Positions 1-8,344 of a stretch of 64,000 bases of DNA are shown piece by piece. The position numbers and the translations under genes are program-made. This DNA is from Scytonema millei VB511283. GTDB taxonomy: Bacteria > Cyanobacteriota > Cyanobacteriia > Cyanobacteriales > Chroococcidiopsidaceae. A model generated the notes under the pieces. The model was not told where the DNA came from and searched no databases. It saw nothing but the letters and a program-made list of their open reading frames with translations. Numbering within the stretch: the stretch's first letter is position 1; every line of letters starts with the position of its first letter. Where the stretch lies: positions 319,710 to 383,709 of the forward strand of contig NZ_JTJC03000001.1 in assembly GCF_000817735.3 (NCBI RefSeq), written 5' to 3'.

Positions 1-63
1 CAAACCTCCGAGACTTTTATCTACCTTGCCATGATCCGTATCATGGTTAGGCGGCTGGCATAA
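1..63 (+). mobile_element. IS5-like transposase, C-terminal end only (runs off the window)
   Basis: Frame 1 from the first base reads TSETFIYLAMIRIMVRRLA and then a TAA stop at 61-63. This tail, with the I-x-x-AMIRIM-x-RRLA pattern, is what DDE transposases of the IS4/IS5 group usually end with. Only about 20 residues are visible, so the family is likely but the exact IS cannot be named. No terminal inverted repeat could be assigned downstream of the stop. An unrelated reading frame that starts in or right after this tail (51-266) suggests the element landed in or beside another gene. Confidence 0.6.
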
Positions 64-266
64 AATCTCACCCTTCAAAACTTTTCAAACATCCTCTTAC
101 AGGTGTAACGCTCATTAGCGGTAGTTGGTTGTTACTAAAAACTTGGTGGCTGACGATTCTCGTTGCCATACCCGTACTCACCTGGATGACTTTTTTTCTC
201 TTCATTTACCCTAGATTAGTCATACAAAATGGTATTTTGGACGCATTGCCACCTAACGACGAATAG
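51..266 (+). pseudogene. Remnant of a membrane-protein gene next to the IS end
   Basis: An open frame from 51 to the TAG at 264-266 lacks a plausible start codon near its beginning and overlaps the transposase tail in another frame. It encodes about 70 residues. The centre is strongly hydrophobic (SWLLLKTWWLTILVAIP, then VLTWMTFFLFIYPRL), one or two membrane helices, followed by a polar tail ending LPPND E. This looks like the 3' end of a membrane protein gene cut off by the insertion sequence. A short independent membrane peptide from an internal start is possible but less likely. Function unknown. Confidence 0.4.
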
Positions 267-359
267 ATCTGCGATCGCGGTGGCAAGCGATCGAACAAAA
301 ACACTGACGCTGCGTCAAGTTAGCATGGGAGCAATCTTGCCATCCCTGGCAAACTGTAT

Positions 360-1004
360 ATGGAACAAACGCATCTGGATTGGTTAATCGAGCTGATCGA
401 GCGGGAATTACTGCCTGGATTACAGATTGACAGCATCGAACCCCACAACCCTGTAGTCGTTGGCAAAGTTCCTTCCCCTTGGCAATTACTGGGAGCGGGG
501 AATTATGCCGCAGTATTCTATCACCCCAACCAGCCAGATCGAGTCGTGAAAGTCTATGCGCCCAATCGTCCAGGTTGGACGGAGGAAGTCGAAGTTTACC
601 AGCGTTTGGGTTCCCATCCTGCTTTTTCTGAATGTTTATATGCTGAGGAAGGCTGGCTAATCATGAAGCGGTTGTATGGTATGACTCTATACGACTGTAT
701 GCACCAGGGAATACCAATTCCAAAACAAGTCATTAGAGACATTGACGCAGCTTTAGATTACGCCCGCAAGCGCGAACTGCATCCTCACGATGTCCACGGT
801 CGGAATATTATGATGTGGGAAGGCAGGGGATTTGTGGTAGATGTTTCTGATTTCTTGCACGAAGAGGCTTGCTCGGCATGGCAAGATTTGAAAAAAGCTT
901 ACTACTGGTTGTATCTCCCGATTCTTTACCCACTGCGGCTGCGAATGCCTTATTTTGTTTTAAATATTGTGCGCAAGTTCTATCGTTTTTATCGACGCTT
1001 GTGA
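360..1004 (+). CDS. Small serine/threonine-kinase-like protein
   Basis: A 214-residue protein with the landmarks of a compact protein kinase fold. It has a glycine-rich loop GAGNYAAVF (45-53), a putative ATP-binding lysine in VVKVY (K64), a catalytic-loop-like HPHDVHGRN (141-149) and a metal-binding DVSDF (161-165) in place of DFG. The C-terminal lobe is very short and ends in a basic, aromatic-rich tail (RKFYRFYRRL) that could lie on a membrane. At 214 residues it is smaller than a typical Hanks kinase (about 270) and lacks a clear APE motif, so it may be a lipopolysaccharide-kinase-like or atypical kinase. Substrate unknown. The following membrane protein lies 80 bp downstream on the same strand. 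Confidence 0.6.
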   Translation: MEQTHLDWLIELIERELLPGLQIDSIEPHNPVVVGKVPSPWQLLGAGNYAAVFYHPNQPDRVVKVYAPNRPGWTEEVEVYQRLGSHPAFSECLYAEEGWLIMKRLYGMTLYDCMHQGIPIPKQVIRDIDAALDYARKRELHPHDVHGRNIMMWEGRGFVVDVSDFLHEEACSAWQDLKKAYYWLYLPILYPLRLRMPYFVLNIVRKFYRFYRRL

Positions 1005-1084
1005 TTGGTTAATGGTTAATAGTCAATAGTCATAAACCACGCACTACTAACTGCTCGCTATCGTTAGTCATATAGTTTTGAATT

Positions 1085-1504
1085 ATGTCAAATCCCCTCC
1101 GTCGTTTAAAATTCTTACCGTGGCGATCGCTATTCCTGCTTTCTTGCCTTGTAACTCTGATTGTTGTCGTTATAGATTTCTTTTTTATCGCTGGCTCTAA
1201 CTTCTCGCCAGCGCTGGCACGGGCGATCGACCTTATGTATGGTGGTAGCCTGGGTGTATTGGTACAATTTGCTGGCGTTGTCGGGGTGGGAGCTTTAGCA
1301 GTTTACTTACTAGAAAAATTTTTCGCCAATATTACCGTTAATACTGGCGTGCTGTGGGCTTTGGTATTTTGTTTGACTCTGTGTTTGCTAGTGAGATCGT
1401 TCCTACCCATTCCCGAAAGACTAGTCAGCATATACAACAATGAAATGCAGCTCATCGCTATTGTCATTGGGGTATTTTGGAAAGGTCGTCCTTATTGGCG
1501 ATAG
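1085..1504 (+). CDS. Hypothetical membrane protein with about four helices
   Basis: A 139-residue protein dominated by hydrophobic stretches at roughly 13-36, 54-76, 86-107 and 119-132, consistent with four transmembrane helices. A basic N-terminus (PLRRLKFLPWR) predicts a cytoplasmic start. I see no catalytic motif and do not recognise the family. The ATG at 1085 follows a spacer of short repeats and has no strong ribosome-binding site. The stop lies 28 bases before the GTG of the dehydrogenase, so the two may be cotranscribed. Confidence 0.5.
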   Translation: MSNPLRRLKFLPWRSLFLLSCLVTLIVVVIDFFFIAGSNFSPALARAIDLMYGGSLGVLVQFAGVVGVGALAVYLLEKFFANITVNTGVLWALVFCLTLCLLVRSFLPIPERLVSIYNNEMQLIAIVIGVFWKGRPYWR

Positions 1505-1531
1505 AAATTCGCGACTGTAGGAGGGAAAGCA

Positions 1532-2401
1532 GTGAAGGTAGGATTTCTCGGGACTGGGTTGATGGGACTGCCGATGGCACAAAGGTTGTTAGCTGCCAAC
1601 ATAGAGCTAGTTGCCTACAATCGTACCCCAGAAAAATTAGCTCCGCTCAAATCGGCTGGCGTGGCGATCGCAACTCGTCCAGATGAGGTTTTAGTTACCT
1701 GCGAGTGTATCATTTTGATGCTGACTGACGCTAGTGCGATTCGAGATGTCCTGCTATCTCCAACAGCACAGCAACACTTGGCGGGACGCACCATCATTCA
1801 AATGGGAACTATTACCCCCACCGATAGCAAAGAAATTCAGCAACAAGTCACTGCTGCTGGAGGCGATTATCTCGAAGCACCTGTACTAGGAAGCATTCCC
1901 GAAGCACAAGCTGGAAAATTGATCGTGATGGTGGGGAGTTCGCCAGCACAGTTTCAGCAGTGGTTGAGTTTGCTACAAAACTTTGGTTTGGAACCGTTGC
2001 ATATCGGTGATGTCGGGAGTGCGGCGGCTGTGAAACTAGCACTCAATCAACTCATAGCTTCTCTCACGAGTGCCTTTGCCTTAAGCTTAAGTTTAATTCA
2101 GCGTCAGGGGATCGAGCCGGAAGCTTTCATGCAAATCCTCCGCCAAAGCGCTCTTTACGCCCCGACATTTGATAAAAAACTACAGCGAATGCTCGATCGC
2201 AATTACGACAATCCCAATTTTCCCACCAAACATTTACTCAAAGATACCAATTTATTTCTTTCCGAAGCGCGATCGCAGGGACTCAATACAAATCATTTAG
2301 AAGGAGTCCGCCAAATTTTAGAAATTGCCATCGATCGAGGCTTAGCCGATACAGATTATTCCGCTTTATATGAGGCGATCGCATCATCAGATAATTCTTA
2401 A
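1532..2401 (+). CDS. NAD(P)-dependent beta-hydroxyacid dehydrogenase (HIBADH family)
   Basis: A 289-residue member of the 3-hydroxyisobutyrate/6-phosphogluconate dehydrogenase family. The N-terminal Rossmann domain opens with FLGTGLMGLPMA (dinucleotide loop, residues 5-16). The substrate motif near 115 reads EAPVLGS, a variant of the usual DAPVSGG. The all-helical C-terminal domain carries VKLALNQL with the expected catalytic lysine K168 and partner N172. Length fits the family (285-300). The start is GTG at 1532, chosen because TAGGAGGG lies 7-13 bases upstream and the glycine-rich loop follows at once. Likely substrates are short beta-hydroxy acids or succinic semialdehyde (GLYR-like), but this cannot be fixed here. 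Confidence 0.8.
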   Translation: MKVGFLGTGLMGLPMAQRLLAANIELVAYNRTPEKLAPLKSAGVAIATRPDEVLVTCECIILMLTDASAIRDVLLSPTAQQHLAGRTIIQMGTITPTDSKEIQQQVTAAGGDYLEAPVLGSIPEAQAGKLIVMVGSSPAQFQQWLSLLQNFGLEPLHIGDVGSAAAVKLALNQLIASLTSAFALSLSLIQRQGIEPEAFMQILRQSALYAPTFDKKLQRMLDRNYDNPNFPTKHLLKDTNLFLSEARSQGLNTNHLEGVRQILEIAIDRGLADTDYSALYEAIASSDNS

Positions 2402-2437
2402 TTAATCGCTCCATTAACGTGTTGTTGGGTACGGCGG

Positions 2438-4012
2438 CTACAGTTTTTCCAGAGCTTTTAGTAGAAGATCTGCTGGTGCATTTGCTAGCTCTCTTGGTTC
2501 TAGTTTATGCAGTCCATCTCCGTAAACCCGACCTTCATGGATTAAGTTTTGTATGGGAATTGAATTCAAGGCTTTCCAAACAGAATTTCTCAATTCAAAA
2601 TTAGTTGATATTAAAGTTTCTAATTGCATTTTTGGATACATCATAAGATAAACATTAGGCGCAATTGCTTTAGAATGATTCAAAATAAATCGAAAAGGTC
2701 TGCTATTTCTAGATTTATGCCGTCCCATATACGGACACAAAAACATTGTAGGATGCCTGATTTCTTGCAAGTACCATAACGATCGATGCTTACATAAATA
2801 ACGAGCTGATATTCCGATTTTTTCACCTTGTTGGAGATAATTCCAAACCAAAGGATATTTAACTTGAAAATATTCCATTGGCTGTTTACAATTTAGCACA
2901 AAAAGTTTGCGTTCAAGTCTCGGATTTCCTTGCTCATCTGAAAGTATTTCATCATCTAGCAAGTATCGAGGGCTAGGAAGAATAGGAGTTAAAAACTCAA
3001 ATGGAATGCTAAGTTCGTTAACTCGATCGGGCGTGAGAATAAAGAAGTTATTAGCTCCAGTAGCGATTCCTCGCTTAATTTCAAACAACTCAGATAACTT
3101 AGCTCCAGAGTGAATGTTGTTCTTTTGAGTTGGTGAAATTGAAGTACGATTCCATTTCGATATTTCTTTCAGTACTCTCGATGAGATGGTTTCTGAACAA
3201 CTTGGGCGACTGATACTTTCTCCATAAGTAAACTCCACAAAATAGTCATGATTTGGCTTTGTATTTCTAAACCAAATCACTGATGTAGAAACTAGAACAT
3301 CAGTAAATTGTAAGTTCTCAGGAGCAAATCGATGCACTCGCAGCAGAGTCACGCGCTCTAGTAGATATTGCTTGAGCTTTTCTCCATAGTTTACGTCCAT
3401 AAATTCAGAAGGAATTATCCAGCAGGCTAGACCATTCCGTGCCATCCACCCATGTGCTGCTAGTATGAAATAACAGTAAAGACCTGCTAAACCACTCAAT
3501 TCAATACCAGTAGTTTTTATTCCTAGCCTTTTAAGAGAAATCTTCTTATCACTTGATAAATGGTGGTGGCGTACATAGGGCGGATTGCAGATCAGTAAGT
3601 TAGATCTAAACTTTTCATTTTGGGGTGGAACACTTTCTGTAAAATCTGCAATATTAAGCGTAAGAGAAGTCTTATCCCATAATTTGAGTGCTACCTCAGC
3701 ATAGCCTCGATCGATTTCATAGCCAACGGTACTTTTGATTTGTTCAGATGGAAATGATTGTAGCAATGCCGAATAAAATGAACCATTACCGATTGCCGGA
3801 TCTAAAAAATGAATTTCTTCACTAGCTGGAAGTAAAGTCTTAGAGTATTTGAGTACCTCAATCGCAAGCGAGTTTGGTGTAGCAAATTGCCCTAACCGAT
3901 TACGTTCTACAGAATTTTTAGAAGCATCTAGTTGAATTTGCTCGACAACCCTTTTAGCTTCTGTTAAATCAATACTGTTAGATTGCTCACAATCCAAATT
4001 CTGCAAAGTCAT
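2438..4012 (-). CDS. N6-adenine DNA methyltransferase of a XamI-type RM system
   Basis: A 524-residue gamma-class adenine methyltransferase. The N-terminus has LGQFATPNSLA (40-50), the lead-in motif of TaqI/Eco57I-like enzymes. Motif I reads DPAIGNGSF (71-79) for S-adenosylmethionine binding, and motif IV is NPPY (143-146), the catalytic tetrapeptide for N6-adenine methylation. The C-terminal half would be the target-recognition domain. The start overlaps the 3' end of the upstream endonuclease gene by 26 bp, typical of tightly coupled RM operons. Reading frame and motifs are intact, so methylation should still protect the host even though the endonuclease gene is interrupted. Confidence 0.85.
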   Translation of the reverse strand: MTLQNLDCEQSNSIDLTEAKRVVEQIQLDASKNSVERNRLGQFATPNSLAIEVLKYSKTLLPASEEIHFLDPAIGNGSFYSALLQSFPSEQIKSTVGYEIDRGYAEVALKLWDKTSLTLNIADFTESVPPQNEKFRSNLLICNPPYVRHHHLSSDKKISLKRLGIKTTGIELSGLAGLYCYFILAAHGWMARNGLACWIIPSEFMDVNYGEKLKQYLLERVTLLRVHRFAPENLQFTDVLVSTSVIWFRNTKPNHDYFVEFTYGESISRPSCSETISSRVLKEISKWNRTSISPTQKNNIHSGAKLSELFEIKRGIATGANNFFILTPDRVNELSIPFEFLTPILPSPRYLLDDEILSDEQGNPRLERKLFVLNCKQPMEYFQVKYPLVWNYLQQGEKIGISARYLCKHRSLWYLQEIRHPTMFLCPYMGRHKSRNSRPFRFILNHSKAIAPNVYLMMYPKMQLETLISTNFELRNSVWKALNSIPIQNLIHEGRVYGDGLHKLEPRELANAPADLLLKALEKL

Positions 4013-4952
4013 CTATACGGTGCTCCCAAACCCAATCTATACCTTCGGCAGCTTCATAACCTAAGTATCCAATGTCAAAGTAGCCACATAAGAATAAGAT
4101 AAACTCAATTGTATTGCCATACGTTGCATTTAGCTGCTGAACTTTTCGGGCTTCTTCTTTCCTACGTTTGTTGACATTTGTAAAGTCACCCGCTGATTTT
4201 GCTTCTACCAATAGAGGGAGATCGCCTAGTTGAGCAGTTTTACGCATAATAACCGCATCAATCGGGATATTAACCGTCTTTCTACCCTCTTCTACCAAAT
4301 TGACAGGGATGTTTAGCCGAAAACTGTATGTTCCTGGCAACATTTCATTAAACTTTACCCGTTGAGCAGTGGGCAATAAACGATACCCACGTTCATCAAG
4401 CCATACTGCGATCTCCCTTAACTGCCTTGCTTCTTGAGCATTGCGAACAATAGGATCTGCTGACGAACCACATAAACGATCTGCAACAATGGTTGCTGCA
4501 CGGTAGATTTCCCTTTGCATAGGTGTTTGATTGGTATCTAGCCAAGGGAAAATATCTCGATCCGCAAGTCTTGTAATAATATCTGTAATTTTTCTTAGTT
4601 ATTCATTAAGACGATTCCCTGTCAGCCGAACAGGTAATTTTTCCGCGACTTCCATACGATCCACAACGCCTTTAGCTACGCTTGCTAATCCAATCAGTCG
4701 ATCTCTAGCAATTGGTGGACAGGTGCACATTCTGAGAGTCGGTAGTATACCTAGATTCTGCCGAAGAATCTCTGGCTGCAACGATTTGAGATTGTTGGTA
4801 GCCTTCAAGGTCGATGCTACAACTTCAGTAACTTTAATACGGGTATCACGAAACGCCTGTGGTGCGAAATCTAAAAACCAAGAATTATACATATCCACAG
4901 ACTGTTCTATGTCTGCTTTCCAACGATCTGGTTTGTCACGATTTACAGCCAT
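3987..4952 (-). pseudogene. XamI-type restriction endonuclease interrupted by one in-frame stop
   Basis: Reading from ATG at 4952, the frame gives 117 residues (MAVNRDKPDRW ... LTGNRLNE), a single TAA at 4599-4601, then continues in the same frame (LRKITDIITRLADRDIFPWL ...) to a stop at 3987. Without that codon it would be about 320 residues, about the size expected for XamI-like endonucleases. The PD-(D/E)xK site lies after the stop: D of PIDAVI and E-A-K of LLVEAKSAG (about D232, E250, K252 in full numbering). An internal ATG at 4520 could restart a 177-residue fragment holding the catalytic motif but missing the N-terminal third. There is no frameshift or deletion, so the lesion looks recent. 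The neighbouring methyltransferase overlaps the 3' end. Confidence 0.8.
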
Positions 4953-5174
4953 TCGAGGTTTGGGAAATTGTGCGTTTCTACTTTACTTCCTAATTACCCC
5001 ACAAATGAAAATGTTGTTTACGTCATTACCGAAAACTGAATACCTAACTTGTGATTCAGTTGCAAATTGCAAACTGGAGCTGACACATCCACGTCATATT
5101 TGTTGGTCATACTAGACCCTAATACGATCGCAAAATTATCCGCCAGTACCTTACGCTTGTCGGAAGCTAAAAAA

Positions 5175-5549
5175 ATGCTGAGAACGAAAATGATGCGGAT
5201 GATAGTCACGGCTTGTTGTGTAGCAATCGTCATGGTTACTTGGACAAGCACGGCAATGGCACACCACGGATGGAGCGAATACGACAACAGCAAAACACTC
5301 AATCTATCAGGCAAAATTCAAGCCATTGGCTACGATAACCCGCACGTTATCTTACAACTGCAAACCAAAGAGCAGCTATGGGAAGCCGTCCTTGCGCCAC
5401 CCTCGCGGCTGCAAAACCGAGGACTATTACCAAAGCAATTGCAAGTTGGAGAAACGGTTAACGTTGTAGGTTATCCTCACCGTAGCGAAAAGAACGAGAT
5501 GCGGGCAGAGCAGATTATAGTCGGCGAAAAAACTATACCGCTGCGCTAA
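5175..5549 (+). CDS. Secreted DUF6152-like protein
   Basis: The frame is open from 5067 but the natural start is ATG 5175 (or 5190). From there a basic N-terminus and hydrophobic core (TACCVAIVMVTW) make a signal peptide ending TSTAMA before HHGWSEYD. The mature part of about 95 residues is a small beta-rich domain with a repeated HV-x-LQLQ pattern and ends RAEQIIVGEKTIPLR. The N-terminal AHHGWSEYD after a signal sequence is the hallmark I associate with DUF6152, a periplasmic family of unknown function. The partner membrane gene starts 5 bases after the stop, so they are surely cotranscribed. Confidence 0.65.
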   Translation: MLRTKMMRMIVTACCVAIVMVTWTSTAMAHHGWSEYDNSKTLNLSGKIQAIGYDNPHVILQLQTKEQLWEAVLAPPSRLQNRGLLPKQLQVGETVNVVGYPHRSEKNEMRAEQIIVGEKTIPLR

Positions 5550-5554
5550 GCGGT

Positions 5555-6043
5555 ATGTTTGAGCTTCAAAGCTGGTTGACTTGGCTGCAAGAGAGTGCTT
5601 TGTCTGCGGCAATGCGGCAGTGGGCGTGGCTCTATCCAGCGATCGAAACTTGGCACATTATCAGTTTTGCCATTCTAGTTGGATCGATCGCCATGTTTGA
5701 CCTGCGGTTGCTCGGCTTCTCCCGCCATCTGCTAGTAACTGACATCGCAGGGCATCTTTTACCCTGGACTTATATTAGTTTTGCGTTTGCCCTCTTGACA
5801 GGTTTCCTCTTATTTGCTTCTGATGCTGAAGCGATCGCGGCTAATCCTGCCTTTCGTCTAAAGTTAGGAGCGATCGCCCTTGCTGGGATGAATGCAGCTG
5901 CGTTTCACCTTTATTATTCCAAGTCAATTCAACGGTGGAATCGACGTGTTCGAGCGCCAGTTGGAGTGAGAGCGATCGCGATCTTCTCCCTCTTGCTCTG
6001 GGCTGTGGCGATCGTTTGCGGTCGCCTGATTGCTTATATTTAA
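5555..6043 (+). CDS. Four-helix inner-membrane protein (DUF6644-like)
   Basis: A 162-residue membrane protein with helices at roughly 32-52, 71-88, 102-120 and 140-158. Conserved-looking polar spots sit in the first helix pair (WAWLYPAIETWHIISF, FDLRLLG). It starts 5 bases after the DUF6152-like gene. Such pairs of a secreted DUF6152 protein and a small membrane protein are known in several bacteria, but their function is not established. The H in ETWHI and the H of the preceding helix end could bind haem or metal; that is speculation. Confidence 0.6.
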   Translation: MFELQSWLTWLQESALSAAMRQWAWLYPAIETWHIISFAILVGSIAMFDLRLLGFSRHLLVTDIAGHLLPWTYISFAFALLTGFLLFASDAEAIAANPAFRLKLGAIALAGMNAAAFHLYYSKSIQRWNRRVRAPVGVRAIAIFSLLLWAVAIVCGRLIAYI

Positions 6044-6199
6044 TTTGTCGATGGTCGATGGTCAATGGTTAATGGTCATTTGTTGTTGGTTGACAGTTGA
6101 CCGTTGACAGTAATTATTCTTCCTTGTCCCCTTGTCCCCTTGTCCCCCTTCTTTCCCTTTGCTCCCCTGCCCCTCTGCTCCCCTGCTTCCTCTGCTCTC
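6044..6199 (+). repeat. Short tandem repeat spacer (TGGTCAA-, CCCTTGT- and CGACTCC-type heptamers)
   Basis: The spacer between the convergent membrane-protein and histidine-kinase genes is built from degenerate heptamers: ATGGTCA units at 6050-6080, TTGACAG units near 6090-6110, CCCTTGT units around 6123-6150, then CGACTCC units running into the 3' end of the kinase gene (6205-6240). No gene or terminator is evident. Confidence 0.75.
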
Positions 6200-8251
6200 T
6201 TATCCCAACTCTCGACTTCCGACTCCCGACTCCCGACTATTAGGCAACCAAACGGTAAAAATAGAACCCGTACCTAAAGTCGATTCGACTTCAATCCGAC
6301 CTTGGTGGAGATCGACGAGTTGCTTAGTCAAGGCTAAACCCAATCCCGTCCCATCATAATGACGCTGGTAAGGAGAATCGAGTTGTTGGAATTTTTCAAA
6401 AATCAGAGGTAAATGTTCTTCAGCAATGCCAATTCCCGTATCTTCTACCTGAATTACGGCAAAGTCATTCTCGCTCCAAACTCTTAAAATCACCTCTCCG
6501 CCTTCGGGAGTGAATTTAATCGCGTTACTGAGTAGATTCCATAAGATTTGACTGACTCGTTGGGGATCGGCAAACAGCCGATAGTCAAGCGGGATTTTGA
6601 GATCGAGCATGACATTAACTGCTTGGCGCGTTGCTCGATCGCTCAGCGATCGCAAGCTAGCTTCTGCTAGTTGTGCTAGAGCAAATTCGTTTAAATTTAA
6701 AACTGCCTTGCCTGACTCGAACTGCGTCAATTCTAAAATGTCGTTGATGAGTGCTAGAAGATGTTCGCCACTATCGTGAATTGTTTGTAAGTACTGACGT
6801 TGACGCTGACTCAATTCTCCTAAAGGCCAGCGTAGTAAGGTAGATGACATCCCAATGACGCTAGTGAGGGGAGTGCGTAATTCGTGGCTCATCGTCGCGA
6901 GAAATTCACTTTTAGCGCGGCTAGCTGCTTGAGCTGCAAGTAGAGCATCATGTAATGCTTGAGTCCGCTCGATCACTCTTTGTTCTAGGGTTTGTTTTTC
7001 CAACTTCAGCGATCGCATTAACTCTTCTTGATAGATTGCGAGCGCCAGTTGTTCCGCTATTCGCCGCAGTAAATTTTTCTCATTTTCCTGCCAAGAGCGC
7101 GGTTCGTAGCATTGGTGGGCGATGAGTAAACCCCAAAGTTGTTGCTGAAATACAATTGGAGCGATTAGTTTGGCTCGTACCTGAATTTTCTGCAAAAAAG
7201 CTAGCAAGCAAGACGATAAAACATAAGCTTTGTTAACATCTGCGATCGCTAGCGTAAAACCTTGGCGATATTTCTCCCAACACCCAGAAGAAGGAATAAA
7301 GCAGTTCTCTTCTCGATAATTGAGTACGGAATCAATTGACTTGCTAGCACGGGCTTCGTAGATGACACAGCCTTGAGTGGAGAGTCGAGAGTCGGGAGTC
7401 GGGAGTTGGGAGTCGGGAGTTGGGAGTCGGGAGTTGGTGGTAACTGATAACTGGTCACTGATAACTGGTAACTGCTCCCTGCTCCCTGATTCTTGTTGCT
7501 CGAATTGATAGACTACTAGGCGATCGACTTGCAAAAACTCTCGGACTCGTTCTACGACATTGGAGATGATGATGGGTAATTCCAAGCTTTGACGAATTTG
7601 AGTCGTCACTTGGTTGAGCAAACGCTCGTGGGCAATTTGTTGGTGCAAAGCTTGTTCTACAGGTTGGCAGACCGAAACAAAAGGGTAAATCGTTTCTGGC
7701 TCGTCATTTTGGTACGAGCTTGGGGCTAGCACGGACAGCAACATTAACGTAAACTTCCCTTGTAGAGTGGCGTTGTTGGGTTGAATGACTTGGCTGTATC
7801 GAGCTAAAGTAGCGCGGGCAAGAGAATTGTCTTCTAAGCAGCCGTTTAGGTGTTGCAAAAATTGGGCGATCGCTTCTGGCTCAAATGTTAATTTGGCGTT
7901 GAGTAATTCCGAGTTTCGCTCGTGCAGTGTAACGTAAGCTTCTGTATCAAATTCTGAATTGACTGAGTTTAAAACTATTGACTCTTTTAGTGTAAGTTCT
8001 TCTCTCTGTCGCCTGGCTCCTGTCTCCTGTCTTCTTTCTGCTACTAGCAAAGCGCTAAATTGTTTTGACACGACTAATGTAAACTTATCTGTCGCTTCAG
8101 GTGGTGTCGGAATTGAAACCAGTGCTTCTTCCGTAACTATCAAAGCTTCATTTCCCAATTCTTGAGCCATCTGTTGAAGAAGTTGCCCTAATTGCTGAAA
8201 AATTGTCAGGGGCAAAAGTTGATGGAAGCTCAAGTCCTGAGAACTAGACAT
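6200..8251 (-). CDS. GAF-domain sensor histidine kinase with repeat-coded inserts
   Basis: A 683-residue cytoplasmic hybrid-free sensor kinase. Residues 1-200 form an N-terminal domain I do not recognise. A GAF domain spans about 210-410, a coiled linker follows (ALHDALLAAQAASRAK), then HisKA with the phospho-acceptor H456 in SHELRTP, then HATPase with N-box NLLSNAIKF, DTGIGI and GTGLGLAL. The GAF domain is interrupted after RLVVYQF by about 43 residues (252-294) encoded by CGACTCC heptamers, giving RLPTPDS repeats before GCVIYEA. Residues 73-86 and the last ten residues (RESGVGSREL) are also repeat-coded. It diverges from cobN with a 93-bp gap. Ligand and response regulator partner unknown. 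Confidence 0.85.
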   Translation of the reverse strand: MSSSQDLSFHQLLPLTIFQQLGQLLQQMAQELGNEALIVTEEALVSIPTPPEATDKFTLVVSKQFSALLVAERRQETGARRQREELTLKESIVLNSVNSEFDTEAYVTLHERNSELLNAKLTFEPEAIAQFLQHLNGCLEDNSLARATLARYSQVIQPNNATLQGKFTLMLLSVLAPSSYQNDEPETIYPFVSVCQPVEQALHQQIAHERLLNQVTTQIRQSLELPIIISNVVERVREFLQVDRLVVYQFEQQESGSREQLPVISDQLSVTTNSRLPTPDSQLPTPDSRLSTQGCVIYEARASKSIDSVLNYREENCFIPSSGCWEKYRQGFTLAIADVNKAYVLSSCLLAFLQKIQVRAKLIAPIVFQQQLWGLLIAHQCYEPRSWQENEKNLLRRIAEQLALAIYQEELMRSLKLEKQTLEQRVIERTQALHDALLAAQAASRAKSEFLATMSHELRTPLTSVIGMSSTLLRWPLGELSQRQRQYLQTIHDSGEHLLALINDILELTQFESGKAVLNLNEFALAQLAEASLRSLSDRATRQAVNVMLDLKIPLDYRLFADPQRVSQILWNLLSNAIKFTPEGGEVILRVWSENDFAVIQVEDTGIGIAEEHLPLIFEKFQQLDSPYQRHYDGTGLGLALTKQLVDLHQGRIEVESTLGTGSIFTVWLPNSRESGVGSRELG

Positions 8252-8344
8252 TTTCGCAGATTGAGATAGATAAGATTTGGATGATAGGCTAAGAAAGTTT
8301 TCCCATGCAGCTTAACCACTAGTCTAAGCCGAACAGAGAGTTAT

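Noticed and set aside
4531-5115. Long plus-strand frame opposite the endonuclease gene
   Set aside because: It is an antisense shadow of the XamI-type gene; it has no recognisable domain or ribosome-binding site.
8252-8344. Possible cobalamin riboswitch upstream of cobN
   Set aside because: The spacer is only 93 bp and I found no B12-box-like element; the conserved core would not fit.
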